From positions 1 to 35,300 of the forward strand of contig DJMH01000022.1 of NCBI GenBank assembly GCA_002435305.1: a stretch of DNA of 35,300 nucleotides. Direction: 5' to 3'. Positions 8,713 to 16,808 of this stretch are shown piece by piece. The translations under genes and the position numbers were made by a program. The notes under the pieces are model-generated. The model was not told where the DNA came from. It made no database searches and saw only the letters and a list, made by a program, of their open reading frames with translations. This DNA is from Dehalococcoidia bacterium UBA6495 (lineage in GTDB: Bacteria; Chloroflexota; Dehalococcoidia; Lucifugimonadales; UBA826). How positions within the stretch are numbered: position 1 is the stretch's first letter; every line of letters begins with the position of its first letter.

Positions 8713-9126
8713 GTGGTTCATTTAAGCAAGACTGCAGATATATTTTTGAGTCAAACCCAGATAGCAGTGTTAAGCACTGTAGGTACGGATAACCGCCCTC
8801 ATTCTGTGCCAATATGGTACGAGTGGGACGGTGATCATGCCTTTATGTTCACTGGTGCAAACACTTTGAAATGGAAAAATTTGTCTAATAACCCATACGC
8901 AAGCTTGTGTGTAGATTTCAGGGAACCACCTTACAGGTCGGTTGTTGTGCGTGGCAAAGTAAAGGAAATAAAGAAACCTCTTCATGATTTTGTTAAGAAA
9001 ATGGCGATTCGATATTACGGACCAAATGAGGGAAGTGAATTTGCTAAGTCATATCCGGATGACAAAAAAGGTGTGGTGATATTTCAATTAATCCCTGACA
9101 AAATCATTGAGGAGTTGGAAGACTAG
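8713..9126 (+). CDS. PPOX-class small flavin- or F420-binding protein (pyridoxamine 5'-phosphate oxidase fold)
   Basis: A 137-residue single-domain split-barrel protein. IAVLSTVGTDNRPHSVPIWY is the standard N-terminal signature of the pyridoxamine-phosphate-oxidase-like superfamily. It is followed by NNPYASLCVDF and SVVVRGKVKEI, the strands that build the cofactor site. Members bind FMN, F420 or heme, and many reduce unsaturated substrates with F420H2. Translation starts at GTG 8713, with AGG elements at 8701-8708. It is divergent from the Gfo/Idh/MocA gene (95 bp to its ATG) and convergent with a CaiB gene (33 bp), so it is probably monocistronic. The cofactor cannot be decided by eye. F420 would fit the luciferase-like genes elsewhere in the window. 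Confidence 0.82.
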   Translation: MVHLSKTADIFLSQTQIAVLSTVGTDNRPHSVPIWYEWDGDHAFMFTGANTLKWKNLSNNPYASLCVDFREPPYRSVVVRGKVKEIKKPLHDFVKKMAIRYYGPNEGSEFAKSYPDDKKGVVIFQLIPDKIIEELED

Positions 9127-9159
9127 TTTAATCGCGGTGCGAAAATCATATGGTGATGG

Positions 9160-10353
9160 CTAATTGAATATTATTTCCGAATTTATCAGGCTTTTAATTT
9201 CATTGGCAGAGTACCCCATTTCCCTAAGAATATTTTCAGAGTCTGCCCCGGGGATCGTTCCAAGTTTTCTAATTGAACTAGGAGTATTCATCAACTTTGA
9301 TCCAAATCCCACTTGAGTTATCACAGTCTCATCTACTGTACCTGCTTGAATGAACATGCCTCTAGCTTTGATATGTGGGTCCTCTAGCACTTCATTGAAA
9401 TCATAAACGGGTGCTGCTGCTACGTCTTCAGTTTGCCTGAACAAATCCCACCACTCATCCCGTTTCTTGGTTTTGAACAAAGTTTGCAATTCACTCATTA
9501 TTTCTTCGTATTGATCAGTATTATGTTGACTGTCCAAGAATTGATCTAACTTCAGTGTTCTGCAGAGATTTCGCCAGAAATTGGGCTCTATGCAACCAAG
9601 ACTTATATATTTACCGTCTTCGCATTCAAAAACGTTGTAATAAGGTGCACCTCCATTCAGAGTCATCTGTCCAGGTTTTGGGGCCTCTCCAGACTTAAAA
9701 TATTCTCCAGATATTGCCGATAAAAGATAGGTGACACCATCTGACATGGCTATATCTATTTTTTGACCTTCATGTGTATTTGATCGGGAAAAAAGTGCGC
9801 AAACTATTGAAAATGCGGCGTTCATACCTCCTGCTGCAAAATCAGCAATAAGGTTGTATGGAATTGAAGGTTTGCCATTCTCACTGCCAATTAACCCCAG
9901 GGCCCCCCCAACTGAGATATAGTTGATATCGTGTCCAACTAAATCCTTGTACGGTCCGGTCTGTCCGTACCCGGATATAGAACAATAAATTATTGACGGA
10001 TTAATTTCCTTTATTGTTTCGTAACCGCAACCCAGTCGAGTTACTACTTCGGGTCTGAATCCTTCTAGGAAAACATCGGCGTCTTGGCAGAGTTGGTGAA
10101 GTATCTTAATGCCTTCCTCTTTTTTTAAGTCTAGTACGATACTTCTTTTATTTCGATTTAAGGGGTTGGTTGCAGCGTTTTTTCGGTTTTGGGGGTCATT
10201 TACGGTTCTAGAGGCTATTATTCTGGCCGTGGGAGGTGCCTCTACTTTTATTACATCTGCACCCATGTCACCAAGCATCATGGAACAAAATGGTCCAGGA
10301 GCCATTCTGCTTAAATCAACTATTTTTATTCCGTCCAATGCGCTTTTTTTCAT
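9160..10353 (-). CDS. CaiB/BaiF family (type III) CoA-transferase, aspartate-bearing
   Basis: About 397 residues. The fold is recognised from KIVDLSRMAPGPFCSMMLGD, MGADVIKVE, NRNKRSIVLDLK, the motif SISGYGQTGPY and the C-terminal segment with HIKARGMFI. Type III transferases move CoA between carboxylic acids through an acyl-aspartyl intermediate. The aspartate in LIADFAAGG (residue 171) aligns with the catalytic Asp169 of formyl-CoA transferase, so the subunit looks competent. ATG 10353 overlaps the TGA of the upstream CaiB gene as TGATG, which implies coupled translation. A TTG three bases upstream is a less likely start. It is the last gene of the minus-strand operon and one of three consecutive CaiB genes. 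The acid substrate is unknown. Confidence 0.9.
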   Translation of the reverse strand: MKKSALDGIKIVDLSRMAPGPFCSMMLGDMGADVIKVEAPPTARIIASRTVNDPQNRKNAATNPLNRNKRSIVLDLKKEEGIKILHQLCQDADVFLEGFRPEVVTRLGCGYETIKEINPSIIYCSISGYGQTGPYKDLVGHDINYISVGGALGLIGSENGKPSIPYNLIADFAAGGMNAAFSIVCALFSRSNTHEGQKIDIAMSDGVTYLLSAISGEYFKSGEAPKPGQMTLNGGAPYYNVFECEDGKYISLGCIEPNFWRNLCRTLKLDQFLDSQHNTDQYEEIMSELQTLFKTKKRDEWWDLFRQTEDVAAAPVYDFNEVLEDPHIKARGMFIQAGTVDETVITQVGFGSKLMNTPSSIRKLGTIPGADSENILREMGYSANEIKSLINSEIIFN

Positions 10354-11609
10354 CAAAAAGATTGCTCCAATACGCCTTCAAGTAGTAAATCGGCTACTTC
10401 TGAAGGGCTCATAGAAAGTATTTCTTCAAGGATCTCCAAATTGTGTTCGCCAATCATCGCCTGTGCGCGGCTTAAATGCCCAGGGGTTTTTGAAAGTTGG
10501 AACTGCAGCCCATCGTATGGCATAGGACCAATTTCGGTGTGCTGTAGCCATTGAAAATATCCCATATGTTCAAGGTGAGGGTCCTCCCACATATCGGATT
10601 GGCTTTGTACCATACCAGACGGGATTTTGTGACTCTGAAGTAATTTCATAACGTATCTCGATTCATGCTGGGAAGTCCATTCGGTGATTAAATGATCAAT
10701 GTGGTCTTTATTTGCTTTTCGCTCCGTTAAATTCTGTTTGTATATTGCTTCTTGCAAACCTAAAATTTTTGAAAATTCTAACCATTGTGGTTCAGATTCT
10801 ATAGCTATTGCCACCCATGATTCTTCTGTGTCAGTAAGGGATCTTTTTTGGTTAAGGCATCGATAGATGCCATGTGGGTACATTCCATCATCTTCATTTC
10901 CCATTCGGCCTAGAATTGACCCATCTTCGTTGTATTTCATGATATGTGGCGCTAGAAAATGCATAGCTCCTTCATATTGTGAAAGGTCAATATGCTGACC
11001 CTTTCCATGGCGATCTCTATAATCGAGCGCAGCAACTATGGATCCGAAAGCGATTGGAGGGTTAAGAAAATCAGAATATGCGCCATAAGGCCCGGCAGGA
11101 CTTTTATCAGGCCATCCTGTGATTTCATAAAATCCAGCCATCGCTCCAGCAAGTTGCCCATAACCTGCAAAGTTGTTGTGGGGTCCAAATTGTCCCATTA
11201 GGCAGGTACTAAAATATATAACATTCGGCCTTATTTTTATTACAGAAGGGTAGTCGAGTCCCCATGATTTCATAACTCGTGGTGTAAAACTTTCTGCTAT
11301 CACGTCGGGTTGCCATTCAATTATGAGATTCTTAACTAGTTCTAAAGATTGTGGGAGCGATAGATTAAGTCCCAGATTTCTTTTACTTGAGTTGTAATTG
11401 CCGCTGAACTGACTTCTATTTATACCCGGTATTCCATCCTTAAATGGTTGCGCGCCTCTTAGAACGTCAGGTCTACTAACAGACTCTATTTTGATTACGT
11501 CAGCTCCATGGTCGGCGAGGTATTTAGTTGTGATTGGGCCTACACCAACCCAGGTGAAATCTAAAACTTTTAGACCGTCAAAAAGGGCGTTTTGAATGTT
11601 ATCAGACAC
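10353..11609 (-). CDS. CaiB/BaiF family CoA-transferase, aspartate-bearing middle paralogue
   Basis: A 418-residue protein with LKVLDFTWVGVGPITTKYLAD, HGADVIKIE and CLMGQFGPH, all CaiB-family hallmarks. Asp180 in AYSDFLNPP aligns with the catalytic aspartate of type III transferases. The residues after it (FLNPP) differ from the usual small, glycine-rich stretch. The GTG start at 11609 overlaps the TAG of the upstream CaiB gene as TAGTG, with AGGAG about 8 bases upstream. Its own TGA overlaps the ATG of the next gene. Such tight coupling suggests that the products are made in equal amounts and may assemble together. It probably pairs with the upstream glutamate-bearing subunit. The substrate is unknown. 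Confidence 0.9.
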   Translation of the reverse strand: MSDNIQNALFDGLKVLDFTWVGVGPITTKYLADHGADVIKIESVSRPDVLRGAQPFKDGIPGINRSQFSGNYNSSKRNLGLNLSLPQSLELVKNLIIEWQPDVIAESFTPRVMKSWGLDYPSVIKIRPNVIYFSTCLMGQFGPHNNFAGYGQLAGAMAGFYEITGWPDKSPAGPYGAYSDFLNPPIAFGSIVAALDYRDRHGKGQHIDLSQYEGAMHFLAPHIMKYNEDGSILGRMGNEDDGMYPHGIYRCLNQKRSLTDTEESWVAIAIESEPQWLEFSKILGLQEAIYKQNLTERKANKDHIDHLITEWTSQHESRYVMKLLQSHKIPSGMVQSQSDMWEDPHLEHMGYFQWLQHTEIGPMPYDGLQFQLSKTPGHLSRAQAMIGEHNLEILEEILSMSPSEVADLLLEGVLEQSF

Positions 11610-12868
11610 TATATGATCTCCTGTCTCTTTAACTCATCAATTTCAGTTCTATTTATACCGAAATCGATGAATACCTCTTCATTGTCAGAACCGACAGATG
11701 ACGAGGGAGAATAAACCCGTAGAGGAGTTTCCGACATTTTTATATACGGACCTAGATGAGTTATATCTTTACCAAATTCTGGATGATATATATCTATCCA
11801 GAATGATCTGGCATCTAATTGAGGGCTTTTTCTAATATCTTCTACTGTATTGCAGGGAGCTACTAAAAGTCGTGATGAGAGAGCTCTTTCAAAAATTTCG
11901 TTTTTCGTTTTGTTGAGCAGAAATTTTTCTATGGATTTTTCAATTGTTTTAAACTCAATTGCCTCTTTACCATTTGGGTCACTATCAGGTTTGAGATCCC
12001 ATTTATCGATATTGAAGCTTAGAATTTCCTTTTCAATCTCAGTTTCTTCCGACATCCATTCAATAAATCCCTTTAATGTCCTGGCCTGTGCATTCATGCT
12101 TACATAGCCATCAGCGCATTTGAATACGTGTCTTGCATCGATAGGGCCTCTTTTCCTAAAAGCGCCTGCTCTTGTCACGTCTGTGCCATGGAGCTTTGGA
12201 AATGGAGTTGCATTCATTAAAGTCCAAATAACAGAAATTTGTTCCGAAACATCTACATGTTGGCCGCTTTTATTATTCCTACTATGCCTCAATGCGGCTA
12301 CGGTTGCCCCAAAAGCTTGGGATCCAGCGACTAATTCGGCCTGTGGGAAGCTGATTCTTACAGGTGGACGGTCTTCATCACCACTAACAAACGGCATGCC
12401 GCCCATGGAAGAGGAGATTAAGTCAGTGGATACAAAACCGGCATATGGTCCAGTGGATCCAAAAGGAGTCATAGTGGTATGTACTAATTGAGGATTGCGT
12501 TTAATTAGAGTTGCAAAGCCAATATTTAATGAATCCAAGTATCCGGGTTGAAACGACTCGAGTATGGCGTCACTCCGATCCACTAACCTAAGGAATATTT
12601 GTCTTCCTGCTTCAGTATCAAGAGAAAGCGAGATTCCTTTTTTGTTGGAGTTATAAGCTGCCCAGTATAGACTTTTGATATTACCACTTGAATCGAGGGC
12701 AAAAGGCCCTCGTAGGCGGGTTTGGCTGCCACCTGGAGGTTCTATTCTGACGACTCTTGCCCCCATGTCTCCCAATAGTCGCCCGCAAATATTGTGACCA
12801 CCCTCAGATAAATCCAAAATGGTATAGGGGAGCAGAGCGCCTTGGTTTGGAAGACTTAAAGATTCCAT
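11609..12868 (-). CDS. CaiB/BaiF family CoA-transferase-like subunit with Glu at the catalytic Asp position
   Basis: A 419-residue CaiB/BaiF family protein: ILDLSEGGHNICGRLLGD, MGARVVRIEPPGG, NKKGISLSLD and MTPFGSTGPY. At the catalytic position the sequence is SFPQAELVAG, placing Glu178 where active members have aspartate. The same QAE signature occurs in the first gene of the second CaiB cluster in this window. The subunit may be catalytically silent and act as a structural or acyl-binding partner of the next gene, or Glu may serve in place of Asp. The start is ATG 12868, with GGGAGG about 11 bases upstream. It lies 38 bp after the acyl-CoA dehydrogenase gene and is coupled to the following CaiB gene. 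Confidence 0.88.
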   Translation of the reverse strand: MESLSLPNQGALLPYTILDLSEGGHNICGRLLGDMGARVVRIEPPGGSQTRLRGPFALDSSGNIKSLYWAAYNSNKKGISLSLDTEAGRQIFLRLVDRSDAILESFQPGYLDSLNIGFATLIKRNPQLVHTTMTPFGSTGPYAGFVSTDLISSSMGGMPFVSGDEDRPPVRISFPQAELVAGSQAFGATVAALRHSRNNKSGQHVDVSEQISVIWTLMNATPFPKLHGTDVTRAGAFRKRGPIDARHVFKCADGYVSMNAQARTLKGFIEWMSEETEIEKEILSFNIDKWDLKPDSDPNGKEAIEFKTIEKSIEKFLLNKTKNEIFERALSSRLLVAPCNTVEDIRKSPQLDARSFWIDIYHPEFGKDITHLGPYIKMSETPLRVYSPSSSVGSDNEEVFIDFGINRTEIDELKRQEII

Positions 12869-12906
12869 TCGGTTGGAGGCCTCCCGGTATGACTACAGAT
12901 AATGAA

Positions 12907-14094
12907 CTAAGCCCTAGGTAAACCTAATCCTCTACCTGCAATGATGTTTCTTTGGATTTCGGAAGTGCCAGCTGCGATGGTTGAGGAAAAAGAGCTTAGA
13001 TACATTTTTTGTACGGCACCTTCCAGTGGGGAGCGATCTGACTCATGTGAAAGCAAGCCTTTCATACCTATTATGTTCATTGCTGTGTTTGCGACTCTTT
13101 GTACCAACTCGGTTCCAAATAATTTAGACATGGAGGCTTCTGCATTCGGAACCATTCCATTACTCTGCATCCAAGCTACTTTATACGACATGGATCGTGA
13201 AACTTCCGTTTCAATATGTCGTTCTGCCAGCCTGTTTCGGACTAATTGGTTTTCAGAGAGGGGCTTCCCATTTTTCTTTGCTGATTTGACATAGTTTGTG
13301 AGAGACGCAAGTATCCTTCTTGCATTTGCTGAGTAACCAACTCCTGACCTTTCAAAGTCCAAAGCAACCGCCAGTGTGTACCACCCGCGGTTTTCTTCCC
13401 CAACAAGGTTTTTTGAGGGAATTCTGACATCTTCAAAGAAAACTTCATTGAACTCATGGGATCCAGCCATGTTGTATATTGGCCTAACTGCCACGCCGGG
13501 GGACTTCATGTCCACCATAAATAAACTGATTCCCCTGTGCTTTGGAGCTTTTGGGTCGGTTCTGGCTGCAAGCCAGCCAAAGTCCGCAATGTGAGCAGAG
13601 CTGGTCCATATTTTTGACCCGTTTATAACGTAGTCGTCGCCATCTTTCTTTGCCTGAGTTTGAAGTGATGCTAGGTCCGATCCTGACCCTGATTCACTGT
13701 AAAGAGTGCACCAATATGCATCACCGTCTCCAATCGGGGGTAAGTGTTCCTTCCTTTGTTCATGAGTTCCAGCGATCATCAAGGTGGGTCCCACCCAACT
13801 AATTGCACCTGTACCCAGGTCAGTGCCCGGCACATCTTGATAGGTCATCTCTTCTCGGTATATTAGCTGCTCCATTATTGAGCGACCCTGTCCCCCGTAT
13901 TCTTCCGGCCAGGCCATGGTTAACCAACCTTTTTCAGCGAGCTTCTTTGCCATGGATTTGGTAAAAGGTAAATTTCCCTCAGAAAAATGACCTTCTGGAG
14001 AGAGAGAATTCCAATTTTCAGGAAGTTCCTTTTTTAGAAATTCTAGGAGTTCCCGTCTGAAGGACTCTTCTTTTTCTGTAAATGTGTACTGCAT
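12907..14094 (-). CDS. Acyl-CoA dehydrogenase family flavoprotein
   Basis: A 395-residue protein of normal acyl-CoA dehydrogenase length. It shows WLTMAWPEEYGGQG near the N-terminus, CTLYSESGSGSDLASLQT (FAD- and substrate-contact region), YVINGSKIWTSSAHIAD, and the C-terminal GTSEIQRNIIAGRGLGLPR. These enzymes introduce an alpha,beta double bond into acyl-CoA using FAD and pass electrons to ETF. The residue before GTSEIQR is Ala375, not the Glu that serves as base in medium-chain enzymes. The base must come from elsewhere, as in several other subfamilies, or the activity differs. It lies between an SDR and three CaiB genes, which fits oxidation of a CoA ester made by those transferases. No clear RBS is seen before the ATG. 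Confidence 0.9.
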   Translation of the reverse strand: MQYTFTEKEESFRRELLEFLKKELPENWNSLSPEGHFSEGNLPFTKSMAKKLAEKGWLTMAWPEEYGGQGRSIMEQLIYREEMTYQDVPGTDLGTGAISWVGPTLMIAGTHEQRKEHLPPIGDGDAYWCTLYSESGSGSDLASLQTQAKKDGDDYVINGSKIWTSSAHIADFGWLAARTDPKAPKHRGISLFMVDMKSPGVAVRPIYNMAGSHEFNEVFFEDVRIPSKNLVGEENRGWYTLAVALDFERSGVGYSANARRILASLTNYVKSAKKNGKPLSENQLVRNRLAERHIETEVSRSMSYKVAWMQSNGMVPNAEASMSKLFGTELVQRVANTAMNIIGMKGLLSHESDRSPLEGAVQKMYLSSFSSTIAAGTSEIQRNIIAGRGLGLPRA

Positions 14095-14185
14095 ATAACA
14101 CTATTTTCAAGAAGGCTTGGATGATATTGTTCCGGAATCCTACTATATAAAGGCGTTGGAAAGGAATATTCCCTGCCGAGCTAGC

Positions 14186-14977
14186 CTAGAGTTTTCCGGG
14201 CATACCACCGTCTACATTTATTATTTCCCCTGTGATAAATCTAGAATCGTTTGATACGAGGAATAAGACTGTATTGGCTACGTCATCTGGATAACCTGGC
14301 CCGTCTAATATTTGGATGAAATCGAAAGCTCTTTTGAGAGAATGGTTTCCCCCTCCAACATCAGTTAAGGGAGTGATAATTTGCCCGGGCCTCACTCCGT
14401 TTACCCTAATATTGTGTTGGCCTCCCATACCAGCAGCATATCTGGTGAAAGCGTCAACTCCTGCTTTTGCTGCATAGTAAGATGAGGAAGGTCCACGACC
14501 CACTAGGTCATACATGTTTTTGCTAAACCCTCGCTGAGCGGCTAGCGAGGACATGTTTACGATCCGTCCGTTACGAGATTCGATCAAATGTGGCCAGGCA
14601 GCACGGCTTACATAGAATGTTCCATTCAAATTAACCGCAATAACCCTCTCCCATCCTTCATCTGTTTCATTGGGGAAGTTACCTTTGTCACCTCCTCCTG
14701 CATTGTTAAATAGAACACTTATTTTTCCGTATGTTGAGGCGACATTGTTAACTACTTCATCAACTTGTCTGGGCTCAGCTACGTCACACTGAAAAAAAGT
14801 GGCTTCTCCGCCGGATGCTTTTATAGCGGACTCTACTTTCTTTCCTTCTTTTTCCCTCCTAGCTAAAAGAGCAACCTTAGCCCCTTCTTTAGCTAAGAGA
14901 TGTGCAGTCGCTTCCCCTATACCGCTGTTTCCACCTGTCACGATAGCTACGTCGCCGTTCAATTTGTTGTTGTCCAT
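14186..14977 (-). CDS. Short-chain dehydrogenase/reductase with an insertion before the active-site tyrosine
   Basis: A classical SDR of 263 residues with the nucleotide motif TGGNSGIG at 14-21, NNAG at 91-94, active-site Ser143/144 in MSS, and Tyr167/Lys171 in YYAAK. About 22 residues separate the serine from the tyrosine, whereas 12-13 is usual. The extra FSKNMYDLVGRG-like loop is therefore an insertion next to the substrate pocket. The C-terminal FITGEIINVDGG motif is normal. The arginine pair after the second strand (LARRE) suggests NADP preference. ATG 14977 is preceded by AAAAGGAGC and overlaps the stop of a decayed CaiB fragment as TAATG. It would interconvert a hydroxyl and a ketone within the operon's pathway. 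Confidence 0.9.
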   Translation of the reverse strand: MDNNKLNGDVAIVTGGNSGIGEATAHLLAKEGAKVALLARREKEGKKVESAIKASGGEATFFQCDVAEPRQVDEVVNNVASTYGKISVLFNNAGGGDKGNFPNETDEGWERVIAVNLNGTFYVSRAAWPHLIESRNGRIVNMSSLAAQRGFSKNMYDLVGRGPSSSYYAAKAGVDAFTRYAAGMGGQHNIRVNGVRPGQIITPLTDVGGGNHSLKRAFDFIQILDGPGYPDDVANTVLFLVSNDSRFITGEIINVDGGMPGKL

Positions 14978-15180
14978 TAATAGCTCCTTTTATATATTTT
15001 TTTAAAAACTCCTAAAACATAGCCATCGTGCTCTCCCAACAACGGGGCCCTATTGAATCTAGGTTCGATACCGGATATTGAAATTGTTTCACCATGAGCC
15101 TGCCTCAAGTCGATTTCTGGGTGGGGCATATCGACAACATGTGTCTTATTGAAACTTAAATCTCTTGTGGGTAATTCATT
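14977..15180 (-). pseudogene. C-terminal remnant of a CaiB/BaiF CoA-transferase
   Basis: Between the biotin carboxylase and SDR genes the minus strand keeps one open frame of 68 codons without a start. It reads NELPTRDLSFNKTHVVDMPH and later RFNRAPLLGEHDGYVLG, ending in a lysine-rich tail. The segment HVVDMPHPE and the motif APLLGEH are the standard C-terminal end of CaiB/BaiF proteins. The N-terminal ~350 residues are absent, and a TAG lies in frame just upstream at the end of the biotin carboxylase gene. The frame ends in TAA overlapping the SDR ATG. The ancestral operon therefore had a fourth CaiB gene here, removed by a deletion whose end lies at the biotin carboxylase stop. Confidence 0.75.
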
Positions 15181-16627
15181 TCTCTACCGCAGTTGGTTGG
15201 CTGATCCCAATATCACGCCTAGATGGAGGCTCGTTAGGGATCAATTCTGATAAGTTACGGTCAAGGAAATGGGTATTTATTTTTCCACATATAAACTCAG
15301 GGTGAGACATAATTTTTAAATGGAACTCAAGATTGGTTTCAACTCCATCTATATCAAACTCTCCTAGTGCCTGTTTTGATCGATTTACAGCATCGAGGAA
15401 GTTGCTGGAATTGGAATGGCATATAAGTTTTGCAATCAGAGAGTCAAATGCCATGGTGGTTTCGTATCCCGAATAAACAAAGCTGTCAGTTCTGATCCCT
15501 GGTCCCCTAGGGGCACTATACCTGGTTATTTTTCCTGTCGAAGGTTTTATCTGTCCTGAATTAGATATAGTTTCACAGTTGATCCTATTTTGTATTGCAT
15601 ACCCTCGGACCATAGGTGGATTGTTCACATCAAGTCCTATTTCACTCAATGTAGCTCCCTCTGCCAAGCGTATTTGAGATTGAACAATATCTACGCCTGT
15701 TACTTCTTCGGTAACTGTATGTTCAACCTGCAATCTGGGATTCCCTTCAATGAAGACAAACGAGTCGTATTCAGCCTGATTACTTTGGTAAGTTAAGAAT
15801 TCAAAGGTACCTATATTGGAATAACCAACACTATTGGCAAGTTTCACAGCTGACTCGATAATTTCGTCACGCAGACTTTCAGCAATAAAAGGAGCCGGAG
15901 CAATTTCCACCAGCTTTTGGTATCTTCGTTGTATACTGCATTCTCTTTCCCAGAGATGCGTCACATTACCAAAATGATCTCCAATAATCTGCACTTCAAT
16001 ATGTCTAGCGTTTTCTATAAGCTGTTCGGCATATAAATCACCGTTTCCAAAACTTCTTCTGGCTTCAGATTGGCATCGCTTAAATAGCCTTTCTATTTCC
16101 GATAAATTGTTTATCGCTCTTGTGCCCCTACCTCCAGCACCTCCTATTGCCTTGAGCATCATTCGACTGCCTTCAGGGAGGGTGCTGAAAAACTCTGTGG
16201 CTGATTCAATTGTGATAGGTCCTTCCAGTCCCGATGGCGTTGGTATTTTTGAATTTTTTGCAGCTAGCCGAGCCCTTCCTTTATCTCCAAATAACTCCAG
16301 CATTTCAACATTAGGTCCGATGAATATAATTCCTTCTTCTTGGCATCTTTTTGCAAATTCTGGGTTCTCTGCAAGAAATCCGTAACCGGGATGAATTGAG
16401 TCAGCACCAGATTCCTTGGCAATTCGCATCACCTTGTCGATATCTAGATATGCTGATACTCCGTTTCCTGATAGCGGGAAAGTTTCATCTGTTGCCTGAA
16501 TATGAAGCGACGAAAAATCGTCATTTGAATATATTGAAACGGTGCCAATGTTCAGGTCTGAGGCAGCTCTTGCAATTCGGATTGCAATTTCTCCTCGATT
16601 AGCTATAAGTATTTTTTTTAACGTCAT
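15176..16627 (-). CDS. Biotin carboxylase subunit/domain protein of acyl-CoA or pyruvate carboxylase type
   Basis: A 483-residue biotin carboxylase. It shows ILIANRGEIAIRIARA, HPGYGFLAENPEFA at 79-92, Lys116 and Lys159 of the ATP-grasp fold, the glycine-rich GGAGGRG at 162-168, EVQIIGDHFGN and ERECSIQRR. The catalytic segment EGNPRLQVEHTVTEEVTG begins at 294, in the style of pyruvate and acyl-CoA carboxylases. The histidine after QRR in E. coli AccC (His236) is Tyr here. No biotin carrier or carboxyltransferase gene is in the window, so it must use partners encoded elsewhere or be incomplete. ATG 16627 follows AAGGTATC. It is the first gene of the minus-strand operon and is followed by a CaiB stump at the very codon where it ends. 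Confidence 0.9.
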   Translation of the reverse strand: MTLKKILIANRGEIAIRIARAASDLNIGTVSIYSNDDFSSLHIQATDETFPLSGNGVSAYLDIDKVMRIAKESGADSIHPGYGFLAENPEFAKRCQEEGIIFIGPNVEMLELFGDKGRARLAAKNSKIPTPSGLEGPITIESATEFFSTLPEGSRMMLKAIGGAGGRGTRAINNLSEIERLFKRCQSEARRSFGNGDLYAEQLIENARHIEVQIIGDHFGNVTHLWERECSIQRRYQKLVEIAPAPFIAESLRDEIIESAVKLANSVGYSNIGTFEFLTYQSNQAEYDSFVFIEGNPRLQVEHTVTEEVTGVDIVQSQIRLAEGATLSEIGLDVNNPPMVRGYAIQNRINCETISNSGQIKPSTGKITRYSAPRGPGIRTDSFVYSGYETTMAFDSLIAKLICHSNSSNFLDAVNRSKQALGEFDIDGVETNLEFHLKIMSHPEFICGKINTHFLDRNLSELIPNEPPSRRDIGISQPTAVEK

Positions 16628-16808
16628 CGAGATACCTTATGTTTTGGCAGTAGAGGCCATTTTACTGCAGTTTCCTTCTTTTTTTTGTTTTCGAATGGAT
16701 CTGAAAAGATATTTTTGGATTTGACATCCTTCCGATAGCTAAATTGATTCTCTGGTATTATTCGCCGAAATCGATATCTATTCACTGAAATCTGTAAGGG
16801 GGGGGAAT

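Noticed and set aside
14163..14172. Palindrome GGAATATTCC between the acyl-CoA dehydrogenase and SDR genes
   Set aside because: It is only 10 bases, A+T-rich in the centre, and has no second copy; too weak to call an operator.
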